In this document: positions 22,062 to 34,030 of the stretch, piece after piece
Layout: each line of letters opens with the position of its first letter
Position numbering within the stretch: the first letter of the stretch is position 1
Assembly (NCBI GenBank): GCA_032718475.1
Contig: JAUCBJ010007191.1
Coordinates: 1-59,888, forward strand
Origin: Nemertoderma westbladi
Taxonomy: Eukaryota; Xenacoelomorpha; Nemertodermatida; Nemertodermatidae
Length of the DNA stretch: 59,888 nt
Direction: 5' to 3'
Translations under genes and position numbers: made by a program
The notes under the pieces: generated by a model
What the model saw: only the letters and a program-made list of their open reading frames with translations
What the model was told of the DNA's origin: nothing
Databases searched by the model: none

Positions 22062-22066
22062 GTATA
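22062..22066. repeat. Target-site duplication, right (GTATA)
   Basis: Partner of 16478-16482. The BEL sequence resumes at 22067. Confidence 0.92.
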
Positions 22067-24376
22067 TACGGTAAGTAGGCAAGGAGTGGATAGGCATATA
22101 CCGGTACCAGCACAGCAGTATGACTATAATATGCAGGGACATAACATATATCCAGGGGAGGGGAGAGTTATTGCAGATAGGTGTATAGGCCCCAATATAT
22201 TAACATCAACCCCAGTACCAAACATACCGGTGGGGGGGGGGGGGGGGGGCAGGGTGACATTCCCCCATTACAATATCAACAATACACTCAAACAGGAATA
22301 AGAACATCGAACCCCCTGGACGAGAACAGATCTTGCGACACGGAGATATGGAGGGAACTGTTACCCCCAATGGTATATCCGACGCAAAGAAAGTCAACAG
22401 GCCCAACGGGCGGACCGCACCCAACAGGAGAATCTGTACAGCATCCCTCGAACCCATTGGAAGCACAGGCAATGGGAATGGCAACACTAATCGATGCGCT
22501 CAAGACCAGGATCGAATTACCACCAGTAGAGCCATTTAAATTCGACGGAAGCAGACCGGAAGAATACCTGCAATTCCGGCGCATGTACAGCAACGAGATA
22601 TTAACTAAGAACCTGACGCAGGCGGAGTGTCTAAAATATCTACAGGTATACACAGGAGGCCCAGCGTATGACATCGTGAGGCAGTATCAGGGCATCGAGG
22701 GCGGCTTCACGACTGCATGGCGGGCCCTAGACAGGGAATACGGACACCCAGCCAAGATCATCCGGCAGACCCTGAGGGGAATAACATCGGGTGGCCTACA
22801 GGATAACCCTATTAGCATAAAGACCTTCGCGAACAAGGTCGAGAAGGCGTTAATCGTGCTGAAAACACTGGACGCGCCATACGAACTCAACGCATCTAAT
22901 AATATCACCACGATAGCGCAGGCACTGCCAATCTGGCTGCGCAATAAATGGAGAAAGATCGCCTTCTCCACCCGGGAGAAGAAAGGTGCGGAACCGGGCC
23001 TTGAGGAAATGTCGAACTTCCTCAACTACGAAGCAGAGTTAATCACGGACCCAGTCTACAGCGAGGATAGTCTGGGGAAGGCGCCGAGGGCCGAAGACAA
23101 CAGGCCGAAACCAGAGCACAATGCGGCAAATGCGTTGCCAAAATTAAGACAATCCCTACCATACACGGCGACACAGGGGACTGCAAGTCCACAGATAGCT
23201 TGGAGTGGGGCCAGACTGTGGCACGAACAGGGACAAAATAACAACACGAACAAATATAATCCCAACACACCCAGTAGGCCAAACCCAAATAACCAAAACA
23301 CTAAACCGGTAGACGTGAACCTACGCGCAATACGTGTAGGGCTATATAGGGAACGTTACAACCCAGAATACAAATGTCAATTGCATAAAGACAGAACCCA
23401 TAAGACCATGGACTGTAAGCATTGGCAGTCGTTACCCGAACAAGATCGGAAAGCCTATGCGGATAAGAATGGAATTTGTCACCGATGTGTGATAGGAGGA
23501 CACAAGATTGAAGAGTGTAAGGAGACACCAGTAAGATTCGGTCAAGGCAAAGGTCAAACAATGGCAACAAGCACCATAGGGGCGAAGAAAAGTGGAATGG
23601 TGCTACTGAGGGTGGTACCGGTGAGGGTAATAGGGGAGGGCGGTCGATCAGTTACTACCTTGATGCTGGTCGACAGCGGAGCAGCCTTCACATTGGTGGA
23701 GAATTGGGTGGCCGAGGAGATAGGGTTAAAGACGAGGCCAAGTCGGATGGCGGTAACTACCATCTCCAGCAAAGATGAGGTCCTGGAGATGAGGACGGGA
23801 ATGTGCCAGATATCAGCGATAGCACCGGGATGTGACTATGGGGCGACCATCGACCCCATCCAGGTGATAGAATCGATCAACATAAACGCCAGGAGAGCCA
23901 ACATCGAGGTCGAGCAATACAGATTCCTGGACAACATCGATTTCTCGATACCGGAGTTGCACGTCAGGAAGGTATCCATCATAGTGGGAATGGACTGCCC
24001 GACGGCTCACGAAAGAGTACAGACGATCTTTGGGGAAGACAGACAGTGCGATCCGATGGCAATTCTCACACCATTCGGATGGACGCTAAGCGGCCCAATC
24101 AAAACCAAAATTCCATTTAGGATGTCGGAGACATCGGGGTACATGTTCGCGGGGACTATGAGGGAGATGGAAGATGAAGGAGCGGAGGAACACCTGAAGA
24201 GACTGTTGAGACAGGATTTTGAGGGACTAAAGGAGACCGGGGTCGGAACCTCGGTAGAGGATAAACAAGCGGTACAGAGTGTGAAGGAGTCGATGAGATG
24301 CGATGAGGGGTGGTACACCATAGGCATGGTGTGGAAACTACCAGAGAACAAGGGGATGGTACTCACGAGGCTTCGC
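22067..24376 (+). pseudogene. BEL/Pao Gag-protease, distal part
   Basis: After the Gypsy insertion a frame (to about 22230) reads GVDRHIPVPAQQYDYNMQGH. An 18-base G run at 22232-22249 then separates it from the main frame, which starts in the sequence track at 22181. That frame holds the BEL gag domain (VEPFKFDGSRPEEYLQFRRM, GGPAYDIVRQYQ), a CHRCVIGGHKIEEC zinc knuckle and an aspartic protease with LMLVDSGAAFTLVENW. It ends at an in-frame TAA (24377-24379) exactly where the reverse transcriptase should follow. The G run is a likely slippage site and changes the frame. Confidence 0.85.
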
Positions 24377-24379
24377 TAA

Positions 24380-25610
24380 CTGAAGCAAACGCTGAAACGG
24401 AGCCCCGAGAAGGATGCGTACATCCATAAGACGATAAAGAAGTACATCGAGAAAGGATGGGCCATGGAGTTGCTGGTCGACGAACCGAACACGGACAGGA
24501 CCTACTACCTGCCACTTCATGTGGCTTTAGATCCAAAGAAAGGTAAACTGCGGATGGTGGTTGACGTGTCAGCTAAAACCAATGGCAAAAGCCTAAACGA
24601 CTATCTGCTGGAGGGCCCCAATATCTACAACTCGGGGATTGAGGTCTTATTGAGATTTAGAAATGGGAGATACGCCTTCACCTGCGACATCGAAGGCATG
24701 TTCAACCAAGTCCGTGTGACGGAGGAGGACAGTGACAGCCAGCGCTTCCTATGGTACAACGGCGACGAGGAACCGTCGATAATACCGATGTACAAGATGG
24801 TGGTGCAGAAGATGGGGGCCAAGTCGTCCTCATTCACGACGACTGTGGCTGTAAGAGATACAGTAGAGGGGAAAGAGGGGAAGTATAGCGCCAAAGCGAT
24901 CTATATGATTCGACGCGGCTTCTATGTAGACGACGGGATGGAGTCTGGAAACACGGTTAAAGAATTACTGGATACAGGGCGCGAGGTTCGTGACATCCTG
25001 AAAGGATCCGGATTTAACCTGACCAAGTTTCAATCCAGCTCAGAGGAGTTTATGAAAGCCATAGAGGACAGGCGGCCACAGTCGATCATGGACAACCCCA
25101 CGACAGCCAAAGAAAAGGACATGGCGGACAACAGAGTAGAGTCTCAGCAAAAGGCACTGGGGATCGTGTGGAACCGGGAGACAGACGAGTTCAAGTACCA
25201 ACTGAGCCAGGAGGGCGTGGACATCCACATAAAGAGGGGCTATGTATCACACATAGCAAGGATATACGATCCCTTAGTCCTAGCATCCCCACTGTTAGTC
25301 ATGGGGAAACAGATACTTAAGAAAGTATATAAGTTAAAGGACGAGTGGGATACAGAGGTCCCGGAAGAAATCAGTATGCAATGGAGTAAGTGGACGGGGA
25401 GTTTAGAACAGATGGGGACGTACAGCATGCCACGCGTGTATTTCCCGGATGGGGACATGGCGGATCTGGACCTACACATGTTCTCCGATGCATCATTGGA
25501 AGCATACGGAGCGGCACTCTACCTAGTACAGCGAAAGGGGGCTCATAAACCCAGACTTGCATTCAGTAAAGCAAAGTCGACGCCGCCAGATTCAGCATCA
25601 GTCCCGAAAA
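24380..25610 (+). pseudogene. BEL/Pao reverse transcriptase
   Basis: In the same frame as the protease but after a TAA, the reading continues LKQTLKRSPEKDAYIHKTIK, then KLRMVVDVSAKTNGKSLNDY, FTCDIEGMFNQVRV (motif A) and FYVDDGMES (the YVDD catalytic motif). This is the Peptidase_A17/RT arrangement of BEL/Pao. The RNase H start, DLHMFSDASLEAYGAALYLV, follows near 25470-25530. A frameshift at about 25590-25610 moves the reading to the next frame. The catalytic aspartates are intact, so the enzyme would be readable apart from the stop and shift. Confidence 0.88.
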
Positions 25611-27380
25611 CTCGAGTTGACAGCTGCAAGATTAGGAGTAAGGGCCACAGCCTACTTGATGGACACTATTCCCAACATAGTGGAAACACACTACTGGACG
25701 GACTCCATGGTAGTGCTTGGGTGGCTGCACAACGAGAAGACAAGATACCCTATATTCGTCGTGAATAGGGTGGACGAAATAAGGGTGACGACAGACTTGG
25801 AAAGGTGGAACTACTGCCCGACGGACGAGAACCCAGCAGACTTGTTATCAAGGGGCATAGCATGCCACACTTTCTCAAAGAAGGAAGTGTTGTGGCAGCA
25901 CAGGCCACACTTCCTGAATGATAGATCGGCCTGGCCACCAATGAAGAAGGTGGACCCGGGCTCAGAGGAAGTAGCACCAGGAGAAGAGGGAGAAGATTCA
26001 GAAGGAGAAGAGATATATAGTCAGATGGTGAGGGAGGTCCGGGAGGTGCAACCGAAATCAGAAGAACCATGTGACAACCCGACGGATAGGCTACTCAGCT
26101 ACAGCTCCAGCTGGTACAAGACCAAGAAGTTGGTAGTGTACTGGAGGGCCTACGGGGATTTCCTCAAGGGAGTTGGCAAGGACGCCAAGAGGAAACCAAA
26201 CATCGATCTGGAGGGAGCGGCCAAGGCCATGATACGATACGAACAGAGAAGGAACTATGCCGATGAACTGGATCGAGTTAGCAAGCAACAACATCTTCGT
26301 CGGGACAGCGAGCTCATCACGATGTCACCACAACTCAACGATGATGGGATTCTGGTGATGAATTCCAGAGTGCTGAATAACAACAGCCTTATCATCCCAC
26401 CAAAACCCATTATTATCCCCAACAGATCGCCGATAGTCCACCAGATCATTTGGAACTCCCACAAGTCGATATTGCATGGAGGCACCAACCAGACCCTCAC
26501 AGAGATACGGAGGACCTTCTGGATCGCACAGCTAAGGAAGAAGGTGAAGGCGGTAGTGGGGCAGTGCCAGACCTGCCGACGGACGAGAAAGGAGAGGGCC
26601 GTACAGGAGATGGCGCCATTACCGGCCAGTAGGGTGAGACAGCACGACCTGCCATTCACGCACTGCGGTGTAGACATGTTCAGGCCGATTAAGATCAAGG
26701 TGATGCGACACACGGAGAAACGATATGGCATCATCTTCGTATGTAACAACACGAGGGCGGTAGGAATATAACTCGCCCAAGACGCCACGGCATCGGCATT
26801 CATCAATGCCTTAGAGAGATTTAGAGACCGCAAAGGTGGAACGATCGCAGTGATCTATTCCAACAATGGAACCAACTTTGTGGGATCGGAGAACGAGTTG
26901 GTGGAGGCCTTGGACATCCCAGAAGGAGAAGAGGTCAGGGCAGCCATGAGGAGATGACAGGTGAAGTGGGAAAGGAGGACGCTGTATACGCCACATACTT
27001 TAGGATGCGTCGAGAGGCTTGTGGGTACTTCCAAACGTCTGATGACGACGTTGATGAACACCCACATGGTGACAGAGGACATTCTAAGACTGGTGCTAGC
27101 TAAGTGTGAGGGAATCAATAATAGCAGACCGCTATACCCGGAGAATGACGACCCGGAATCATTAGATGTGCTAACACCGAGCCACTTTCTGATGGAAAGG
27201 CCGGCGACCATCGACATGCGGGGTGTAGACCCAGATGACATACACTCCCGACAGATTTGGAAAGTCGCCAAGGCGATAAGCGCCGAGTATTGGAGGAGGT
27301 GGGTCGAGGAATACCTACCCACATTACACAGGAGGAGCAAGTGGAGAAACACCACTAGAGAGTTAAAGAAAGGTGACTAA
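25590..27380 (+). pseudogene. BEL/Pao RNase H end and integrase, several stops
   Basis: The next frame reads RKLELTAARLGVRATAYL and TDSMVVLGWLHNE (RNase H), then the integrase zinc-binding region (SILHGGTNQTL...CQTCRRTRKERAVQ) and the catalytic domain start HCGVDMFRPI. A TAA at 26769-26771, a TGA at 26955-26957 and a TAA at 27378-27380 interrupt it. The second catalytic position reads IYSNNGTNFVGS where the family has Asp (SDNG), so an Asp-to-Asn change has removed a catalytic residue. GCVERLVGTSKRLM supplies the Glu. The BEL copy is therefore inactive. Confidence 0.86.
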
Positions 27381-27717
27381 GTGATCGTCACTGACGACAC
27401 AATCATCAACAATCAGTGGAGGCTAGCGAGCGAGAGTAGTGGACACTTACCCCGACGAGGACGGAAGAGTCCGATCGGTGGAAGTGCGGATAGGGGGTAA
27501 GATAGAAGCGAAAGATAGAAAGACCTACAGGAGGGCTGTAGGGAAGTGCTGCCTATTAGAAGAGGCAGCATAGAGTTTAGTCGTCCAAGTGTTGGACTGA
27601 GGGGGGTGGGATTGAGGGCGAGACGCCCTTCCCACACAAAATATAAAAAGAAAAAATAAATAATAAAATAAAGTGAGAAAGCAGAAAGTCAGAAAATGAT
27701 AGTAGTAGATAGTACGT
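27381..27717 (+). other. BEL/Pao 3' region with G-rich tract
   Basis: Remains of the integrase C-terminus continue to about 27500 after a stop (VIVTDDTIINNQWRLASES). A G-rich tract, CTGAGGGGGGTGGGAT (27597-27612), could be the polypurine tract, so a 3' LTR may begin near 27613. I could not find the matching 5' LTR. Confidence 0.4.
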
Positions 27718-27925
27718 AGCAGAAGTTAGTAATAGTTAGAAAGTTAGCAGAAGTTAGTAGTAGTTAGAAAGTTAGCAGAAGTTAGTAGTAGTTAAAAGGT
27801 TAGCAGAAGTTAGTAGTAGTTAGAAAGTTAGCAGAAGTTAGTAATAGTTAGAAAGTTAGCACAAGTTAGTAGTAGTTAGAAAGTTAGCAGAAGTTAGTAG
27901 TAGTTAGAAAGCTAATAGAAGTTAG
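27718..27925 (+). repeat. 28-bp tandem repeat, about 7 units
   Basis: The unit GCAGAAGTTAGTAGTAGTTA with AGAAAGTTA following repeats with few changes. It lies in the possible BEL 3' LTR and may be private to this element. Confidence 0.85.
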
Positions 27926-27947
27926 TAAGAATAAGAGGATAGTTAGA

Positions 27948-28240
27948 AGTATAGGGAGTGTTGTATAGAGACATACCACGGGAGTAAGAGGGTACATAGT
28001 ACCGTTAGAGTTAGAAGTATAGGGAGTGTGGTAATGGGACATACCACGGGATTAGGAGGGTACATAGTACCGTGAGAGTTAGAAGTTAGAGATCAGGGAG
28101 TGTGGTATAGAGACATACCACGGGAGTAAGAGGGTATGGGTACATAGTACCGTTAGATTTAGAAGAATAGGGAGTGTGGTATAGAGACATACCACGAGGG
28201 TAGTAGGAGGGTACATAGTACCGTTGGAGTTAGTAGAGTT
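27948..28240 (+). repeat. About 65-bp tandem repeat with two hairpins per unit, 4 units
   Basis: Each unit holds GTGGTATAGAGACATACCAC, which can pair with itself, and GGTACATAGTACC, a second small hairpin. Unit spacing varies slightly because of small insertions. After it come short AGTTAGTAGAGTTAG simple repeats to about 28290. Confidence 0.8.
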
Positions 28241-28739
28241 AGAGTTAGTAGAGTTAGTAGAGTTAATAGAGTTAGTAGTAAGAGAGTTACATAGTAAGTA
28301 GTAAGTAAGAAGTAAGTAGAGAGGTAGGTACAAATGATAGCACAGAATAGGGGCAAAATGCAGATAAAACAAAAAATCTAAAAATAAAGTTAGGGGGTAT
28401 TGGGACGAAAGAAGGAAGGGAGGTATAATATGCACCGTAGTCAAGTACAACCTTTTTCCAATTAGCTACTGGAACTGGGGACTAATTGACTAGGGCGGCA
28501 GGACGGGACTTAGACGGGTCCCACTAACATGATGCGCACATGTGTGGGGCCCAATAAGTGTATAAGGGATGAAAGCGAGAATGGGAATCGGGCGGAAGAA
28601 TGGAGAGGAGGTGTTGACACAATGAGAGAAAGTGAGAGGAGTGCAAATTCAAGTGTGGGGAGCGAGTAAGATAGAGTAGAGTGAAGTTAGAGTGAAGCTG
28701 AAGTGGAGTTAGAGTGAGCTTAGAGTGAGGGAGTTTTTA
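28241..28739. other. Purine-rich repetitive stretch
   Basis: Simple AGTTAG and AGTAAG words dominate up to about 28330 and AGAGTGAAG words from 28620. No coding signal is seen; minus-strand frames here are compositional. Confidence 0.5.
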
Positions 28740-29070
28740 AAATTGTGTGAGGAGTCCACAATTGTCTCAAACAGAGACGTCAGATATCTTGGTGCAACAT
28801 AGGTTGCGGTTGCACCAAGAAGGGGTAGTAATATCATACCCGGCCTGGAAAGCCGACTCCAAGAAAAGAACTCCACCCCACACCCGATAGTAGATCGGGT
28901 TCCAGCGGAATTGAAGCGCACTTGTAGGTGATGCTATATTCTCACCGGGAAGATAGCATGGGGGGAGTGTAAGCGGAATCAATTCCCCCGCATTACCCTC
29001 ACAAAGTTGGGACAGTGGCATTTTCAGCAATATATTGGAGATGCGAGATTAGCAGTAACTAATCTCGTAT
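28740..29070. other. Cluster of short perfect hairpins
   Basis: Within 330 bases: AATTGTG/CACAATT; GTCTC/GAGAC; CTTGGTGCAAC (28788-28798) with its exact complement at 28809-28819; ACCCGAT/ATCGGGT around 28885; and CGAGATTAG/CTAATCTCG at about 29044-29067. The density suggests a structured RNA or DNA end region of the BEL element or of a neighbouring element. Confidence 0.6.
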
Positions 29071-30373
29071 CACAACCAATATCAGGGACAGTACAACCCC
29101 AGGGCCACACAAACGGAGGTTAGAGGTCAAACCACCTTGGAAGGGGAAACAGCCAGCAGGGGCCAACAGGGGGGGAAACACTCCCAGAGACTGGAGAGGC
29201 GTGAAGTAGGTCATTAGCCAATAGGGGCGAGGGAGAGTATCCACTAGGTGAAAGGCCACAGTAGTATAGAAGTAATTATACATATATTATGCCGTTACCG
29301 GTCTGGTTATTCAGTTACCCAGTTATTGGTTTCTAATGCAGACCGGTGACATTCCTCACCGTCACCAATACTGCTATACCGCATACAGGTTTGATCATTC
29401 ACTACTCTATTGTGCTACTATTATTAGGCCTATTATTATTAGACAACATCGAGAGACAACATCGAACTCCCATTGTTTTTTTCCCACATCGGCCTCGGCC
29501 AAGCTGCCAGCACCACCCCTAAAACAAAACGGTGACGCGTAGTTGATTTATCCGGTCGGGATCCCTTGATCCCGTCACAAAGACCCACCATTGGCTGTGC
29601 AGCTCATCTGCTGGGTCATGCCCTGTACCCCTGCTGCCAGGTGCAGGTCGCAGTGAAGTGCACTCAGAGTGGACATGAGAACACTCTACTCCTGACCAGC
29701 CATTGGTAGATCACCATCTGCCTGGCCAGGCCATATACCCCTGTAGCCAAGTATATGGGTCCTTGATCCAGGACCAAGGGCGTCCTTATCCTAGAACGAA
29801 GAGGGTCCTAGTTACAGGACCAGATTTGCCCTAGTAATAGGGTCTATGCAGCTACAGGTGGCACCTCCTTTATGCTGCATGGAGGTGGCAAGTTTTCTTG
29901 ATCAATGACCTAGAATACCTGACCTGACATTGGTACTGTAGGTCTATAATACATACAATACTGTAAGTACACATATTCCTACACAGTATATGACTCATAC
30001 TGTATTGTTCTACAGTATAATATTAAATTACCGGTATGATGAGTCCCACTCCCCTGTTGTACTAACTCGCAACTCTATTGCTACTGTAAGAGTGTCGGCA
30101 TTAAAACTCCCAACACCACAGTGCTAACTAGAACTATCAACCAGGGTGTCTATCCCTACTGTCTCACTAAACGATGTCTAATATAGTATTTAAACGATGA
30201 ATCTGCGGAATATACATCTGGATATTGAGAGTTGTAAGACTAAATGGACTTACTGTGTCCCCAGTAAAACCAACGTTAGTAATGTCAGCATCCCTACCTT
30301 CATCACTATTAAGAACACACTCATACCAGGGCAATCTATGCTACTATTCCTTGGATAGCCCAAAAATGCAAAT
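29071..30373. other. No gene seen
   Basis: At 29570-29880 two related blocks with CCCTGTACCCCTGCTGCCAG and CATATACCCCTGTAGCCAAG form an imperfect duplication of unknown origin. The rest shows TACCGGT words only. Confidence 0.35.
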
Positions 30374-30445
30374 TTCCCGACTGGGATTCGAACTCGTAAC
30401 CTGCTATAATGTAACCAACGCCTTAACCATCTGACCACTGCGCCA
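30374..30445 (-). repeat. tRNA-like SINE head
   Basis: On the minus strand GGCGCAGTGGTCAGATGGTT matches an A box and GAGTTCGAATCCC a B box, spaced as in a tRNA. The acceptor stem does not close, so this is the promoter head of a tRNA-derived SINE rather than a tRNA gene. The body probably continues downstream toward 30250; its end is not defined. Confidence 0.65.
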
Positions 30446-30537
30446 ATGCTATACAAGCTATAATTCTGGCGACCCAATCCTCTCGCTGAGTGTATCCGTC
30501 TAATCGCCATGGCCTCTGAATCTTTTCACCGGAACGC

Positions 30538-31672
30538 ATGGACTGTCTGGTGGCTCAATACCACTACTCTCGCTCACCTGTTGCACTCCCTATGATACTA
30601 TACAACGCAAAATTCCTGATAGGGCGCTTAACAACGACCGAGATTGAGAAACTTGAGATTTATTACCGGAAAACACTAAGGGGCCTACTCCATCTTGGAA
30701 CATACGCTTCGAATCAGGTGATATACAGTTTAATGGGGTGCCAACCACTTGCTTTCGATGCCTTTACACCCTGTATCGGAATTTTATGGCGACTAACATC
30801 CTGTCCCAATCCAAATCTACAGTACAACCTTCGCAATATGCTGCAAATCAACACTATGGACACTATGAAGAGATACGTAGGTATTGGTAGTTTGTACAAC
30901 CGCTGCAATCTAGAGTTCGCAATGCCAAGTATAAGTTCCCTTCTACAACACAGCTACGGTGTTAAAGAACTGAAAGCGATAATTAAATTGGGAACCCTCA
31001 CGACCATCGAATGCATTAATGCCAGGTACATCGAGGGATGTTTCAATCTCAAGAACATATCATTCAAAGACAAACACAATAGGATTACTCAATACTTCAA
31101 TATCGTCTGAGTTACCATCACAGCACGGGATCTAAATAGCTTTTCACTGATTTTATCTCGGCATTGCTGAGCATTTCACCGGGATCCACCGGAGCTCCTA
31201 CGGGCTGTAACCTTAATTACATCCAAGGGAAAGGTGGGAAGCACGTAGCTTGCACTATACGCTGACCTTTTCTAAGTTTCGCTCGCGTACTTGCACTTAG
31301 ACCATGGAGACCTCTAAACTGACTGTTGCTGGGGTGATTGACCTCTGACCTTGGACCCGCTGTAGTATTTTGTGATTTACCACTTAGAACACATCTTTCG
31401 TAATATTAATTACGTTGTACAGTACAATTATCACGAACGACTACACCTATGAATTTATAACATCATATGATTTTTATGGATCTTGTACTGTACAGCCTTT
31501 ATTTCAAACTGAACACTGTTTTATTTAAAGTTTGTAAAGTTCACATTGATTTTATCTATGTTGCGCTACGTATTTTATTGTTGCTTTTGTGTAATTACTG
31601 TATATATTTTATTACCCAATAATCTGTGTTATATCAATTTTATTTGATTAAAAGAAATGAATGATTGAATGA
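30538..31672 (+). mobile_element. LINE family C, ORF2 end and 3' region
   Basis: The frame at 30538-31110 reads TTTEIEKLEIYYRKTLRGLL, HLGTYASNQVIYSLMGCQPL and a long helical tail ending YFNIV. This matches the region after the reverse transcriptase in CR1/L2-like LINEs. The RT core is missing. An untranslated region follows to a short ATGAATGATTGAATGATGAT tail at about 31657-31675, the probable 3' end. Confidence 0.72.
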
Positions 31673-33200
31673 TGATACATCAATAAGTCGTGGTGTTCTA
31701 GAATATAGTGTCGAGTGAATTTAGCGGTTTTTGGATGTCAGTGAACCCCTTCCAAATATTTGATATTGGTTCTGCAAGGACAGTAGCCCCAGGAAAATTG
31801 CCCACGATATCTTATTTACATAATATATTTTTAAATCTTTTGAATCTTTTGAAAACTTATTATTCATAGGTTGACCCTCAAAAAATTACTTGTACACAAA
31901 ATTTAATTTATATTCTACGGGTTACCAAAAACATTACTTCCAGTAACAACTACTGTACTGTACTGTATGCCTCCCCAATATTTTAGACTTTATTATCGGT
32001 AGGCCTATTAATTACAACAAGTTCTATTTGGAATTTCATAACTTTTAGGTTTCAGTAAGTTTTTGTATGACTGTCATGATATACTAGACTAGGCCTACTA
32101 CAGCATTATATATACATAGGTCTACTTTTTGTTGTAGGTAAGTTGTAGGCGCCGCTTAACTAATGCTACAGTAATTTTGCTTAGTTTGGTATTGTTTTGG
32201 AGGAATATGGTATTTATTTCGGGGTTTATCTTATATTTTGGTCTGAAAAATGTTTTTTTTGGGGGACATTTATTTGTTTTGGTGTTGCGTTTTTCGGGTT
32301 CAATAATTTATTTTTGGAATTATTGATAAATTGATTTAATAATTTTTTGGGGTGCCATTATTTAAATTGATATTACATAATTTTATGGTGAAATTTTCAT
32401 CAATTTTGGTGTGACTTTAATTGGCATCATGGCAGCCAAAAACTTACTGTATAACTCGAAAAAATTTATCATATTAGAGTATACAGTACAACTGGATGGG
32501 GTGGGGCATTTTGACATCCACTGCACTATCTACTGAAACCCATCCCCTAAAATTGTTTTGTTCCCAATAATGTATGTATGTATCACTCTACTGTAGGCCC
32601 CTATATGGCAGAATATAGCATTAGTGCTACCTTAATATACCGCATAATCTTATATGCATGGGGTTTTCTGCCAACAACCCATCTACTGTAATGTAATCCT
32701 CCGTCATTGACCAAGCCAACCTACCTGCATCCCTCCCTGCCATCATTATTCCTTCCACACCGCGGTATTCTCCATCCATGCCCGCCCACACCCCCATGTA
32801 CCAACCGCTCTATAATACCTGTACGCCTGCAACCAGCCCTGCCAGCAACCTTCATACACCCACCCATGATTACAGGCAGCAACTAAACCTTAACCAATCT
32901 CCGAATCAGTATCCATAGCAACCTGGATTCGCATTGATAGTGCAGAGACATGCCTCATTCTAGGTTGGCATTAATTAGTTAACGAAGTATCCTGTGAACT
33001 GCCTATGAAAACTTATTCTATTTTTTGTTCATTGTACAGTAATTTAGATTTTAAAAAGTTCAATGCAAATAATTTTGGAGGAAGTGAGAACTTTGCGTTA
33101 TTTTATCACCACAGCCCATGGAAATTCAATTCAATTCTTTATTCGCCAAATAAAACCCATTCGTTTGAAGAACAGGATATACAGTAGTTATTGTTTAGGC
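31673..33200. other. No clear gene; one open proline/serine-rich stretch
   Basis: AT-rich apart from 32700-32925, where the plus strand stays open as SVIDQANLPASLPAIIIPST and onward through Pro/Ser/Tyr-rich codons to TAG (about 32918). This could be a last exon, with CAAG|CC at about 32714 as a weak acceptor, or just low-complexity sequence. Nothing else is recognised. Confidence 0.3.
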
Positions 33201-33320
33201 GAAATTTTATTGAATTTTATATTTGAAGAATTTGTATTTTTTTAATTTCTCCTTATTACGTGTTTTATATCGCTTACAGTATTTATATCTTACTATGTAC
33301 AGTATAACCTGTACAGCGCC

Positions 33321-34030
33321 CATGTGAAGAATACCAGACTTTCTGCTGTTATATTTCACTTTGCAGTTACCCCCATGTGAAGAATACCAGACTTTCTACC
33401 GTTATATTTCACTTTGCAGTTACCCACATGTGAAGAATACCAGACTTTCTGCTGTTATATTTCACTTTGCAGTTACCCCCATGTGAAGAATACCAGACTT
33501 TCTGCTGTTATATTTCACTTTGCAGTTACCCACATGTGAAGAATACCAGACTTTCTGCTGTTATATTTCACTTTGCAGTTACCCCCATGTGAAGAATACC
33601 AGACTTTCTACCGTTATATTTCACTTTGCAGTTACCCCCATGTGAAGAATACCAGACTTTCTACCGTTATATTTCACTTTGCAGTTACCCCCATGTGAAG
33701 AATACCAGACTTTCTACCGTTATATTTCACTTTGCAGTTACCCCCATGTGAAGAATACCAGATTTTCTCCCGTTATATTTCACTTTGCAGTTTCCCCCAT
33801 GTGAAGAATACCAGACTTTATGCCGTTATATTTCACTTTGCAGTTACCCCCATTTGAAGAATACCAGACTTTCTGCCGTTATATTTCACTTTGCAGTTAC
33901 CCCCATGTGAAGAATACCAGACTTTCTGCCGTTATATTTCACTTTGCAGTTACCCCCATGTGAAGAATACCAGACTTTCTGCTGTTATATTTCACTTTGC
34001 AGTTACCCCCATGTGAAGAATAGCAGGTTT
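33321..34030 (+). repeat. 53-bp satellite, about 13 units
   Basis: The unit starts CATGTGAAGAATACCAGACT and ends CTTTGCAGTTACCCC; the period is exactly 53 bases (33321, 33374, 33427 and so on). Units differ mainly at CTGCTG/CTACCG. Single units also occur inverted at 40265-40330. The sequences on either side (33190-33320 and 34030-34220) resemble the flanks of that dispersed copy, so the array appears to sit inside a mobile element. Confidence 0.93.

Noticed and set aside
22206-26996. Many minus-strand ORFs of 60-190 codons over the BEL region
   Set aside because: Shadows of the BEL coding frames; no family match.
28079-28450. Leu/Thr-rich minus-strand ORFs
   Set aside because: Products of the simple AGTTAG-type repeats; low complexity.
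15244-29300. BEL/Pao LTR pair
   Set aside because: I compared the leader and 3' region by eye and found no matching direct repeats of LTR size.
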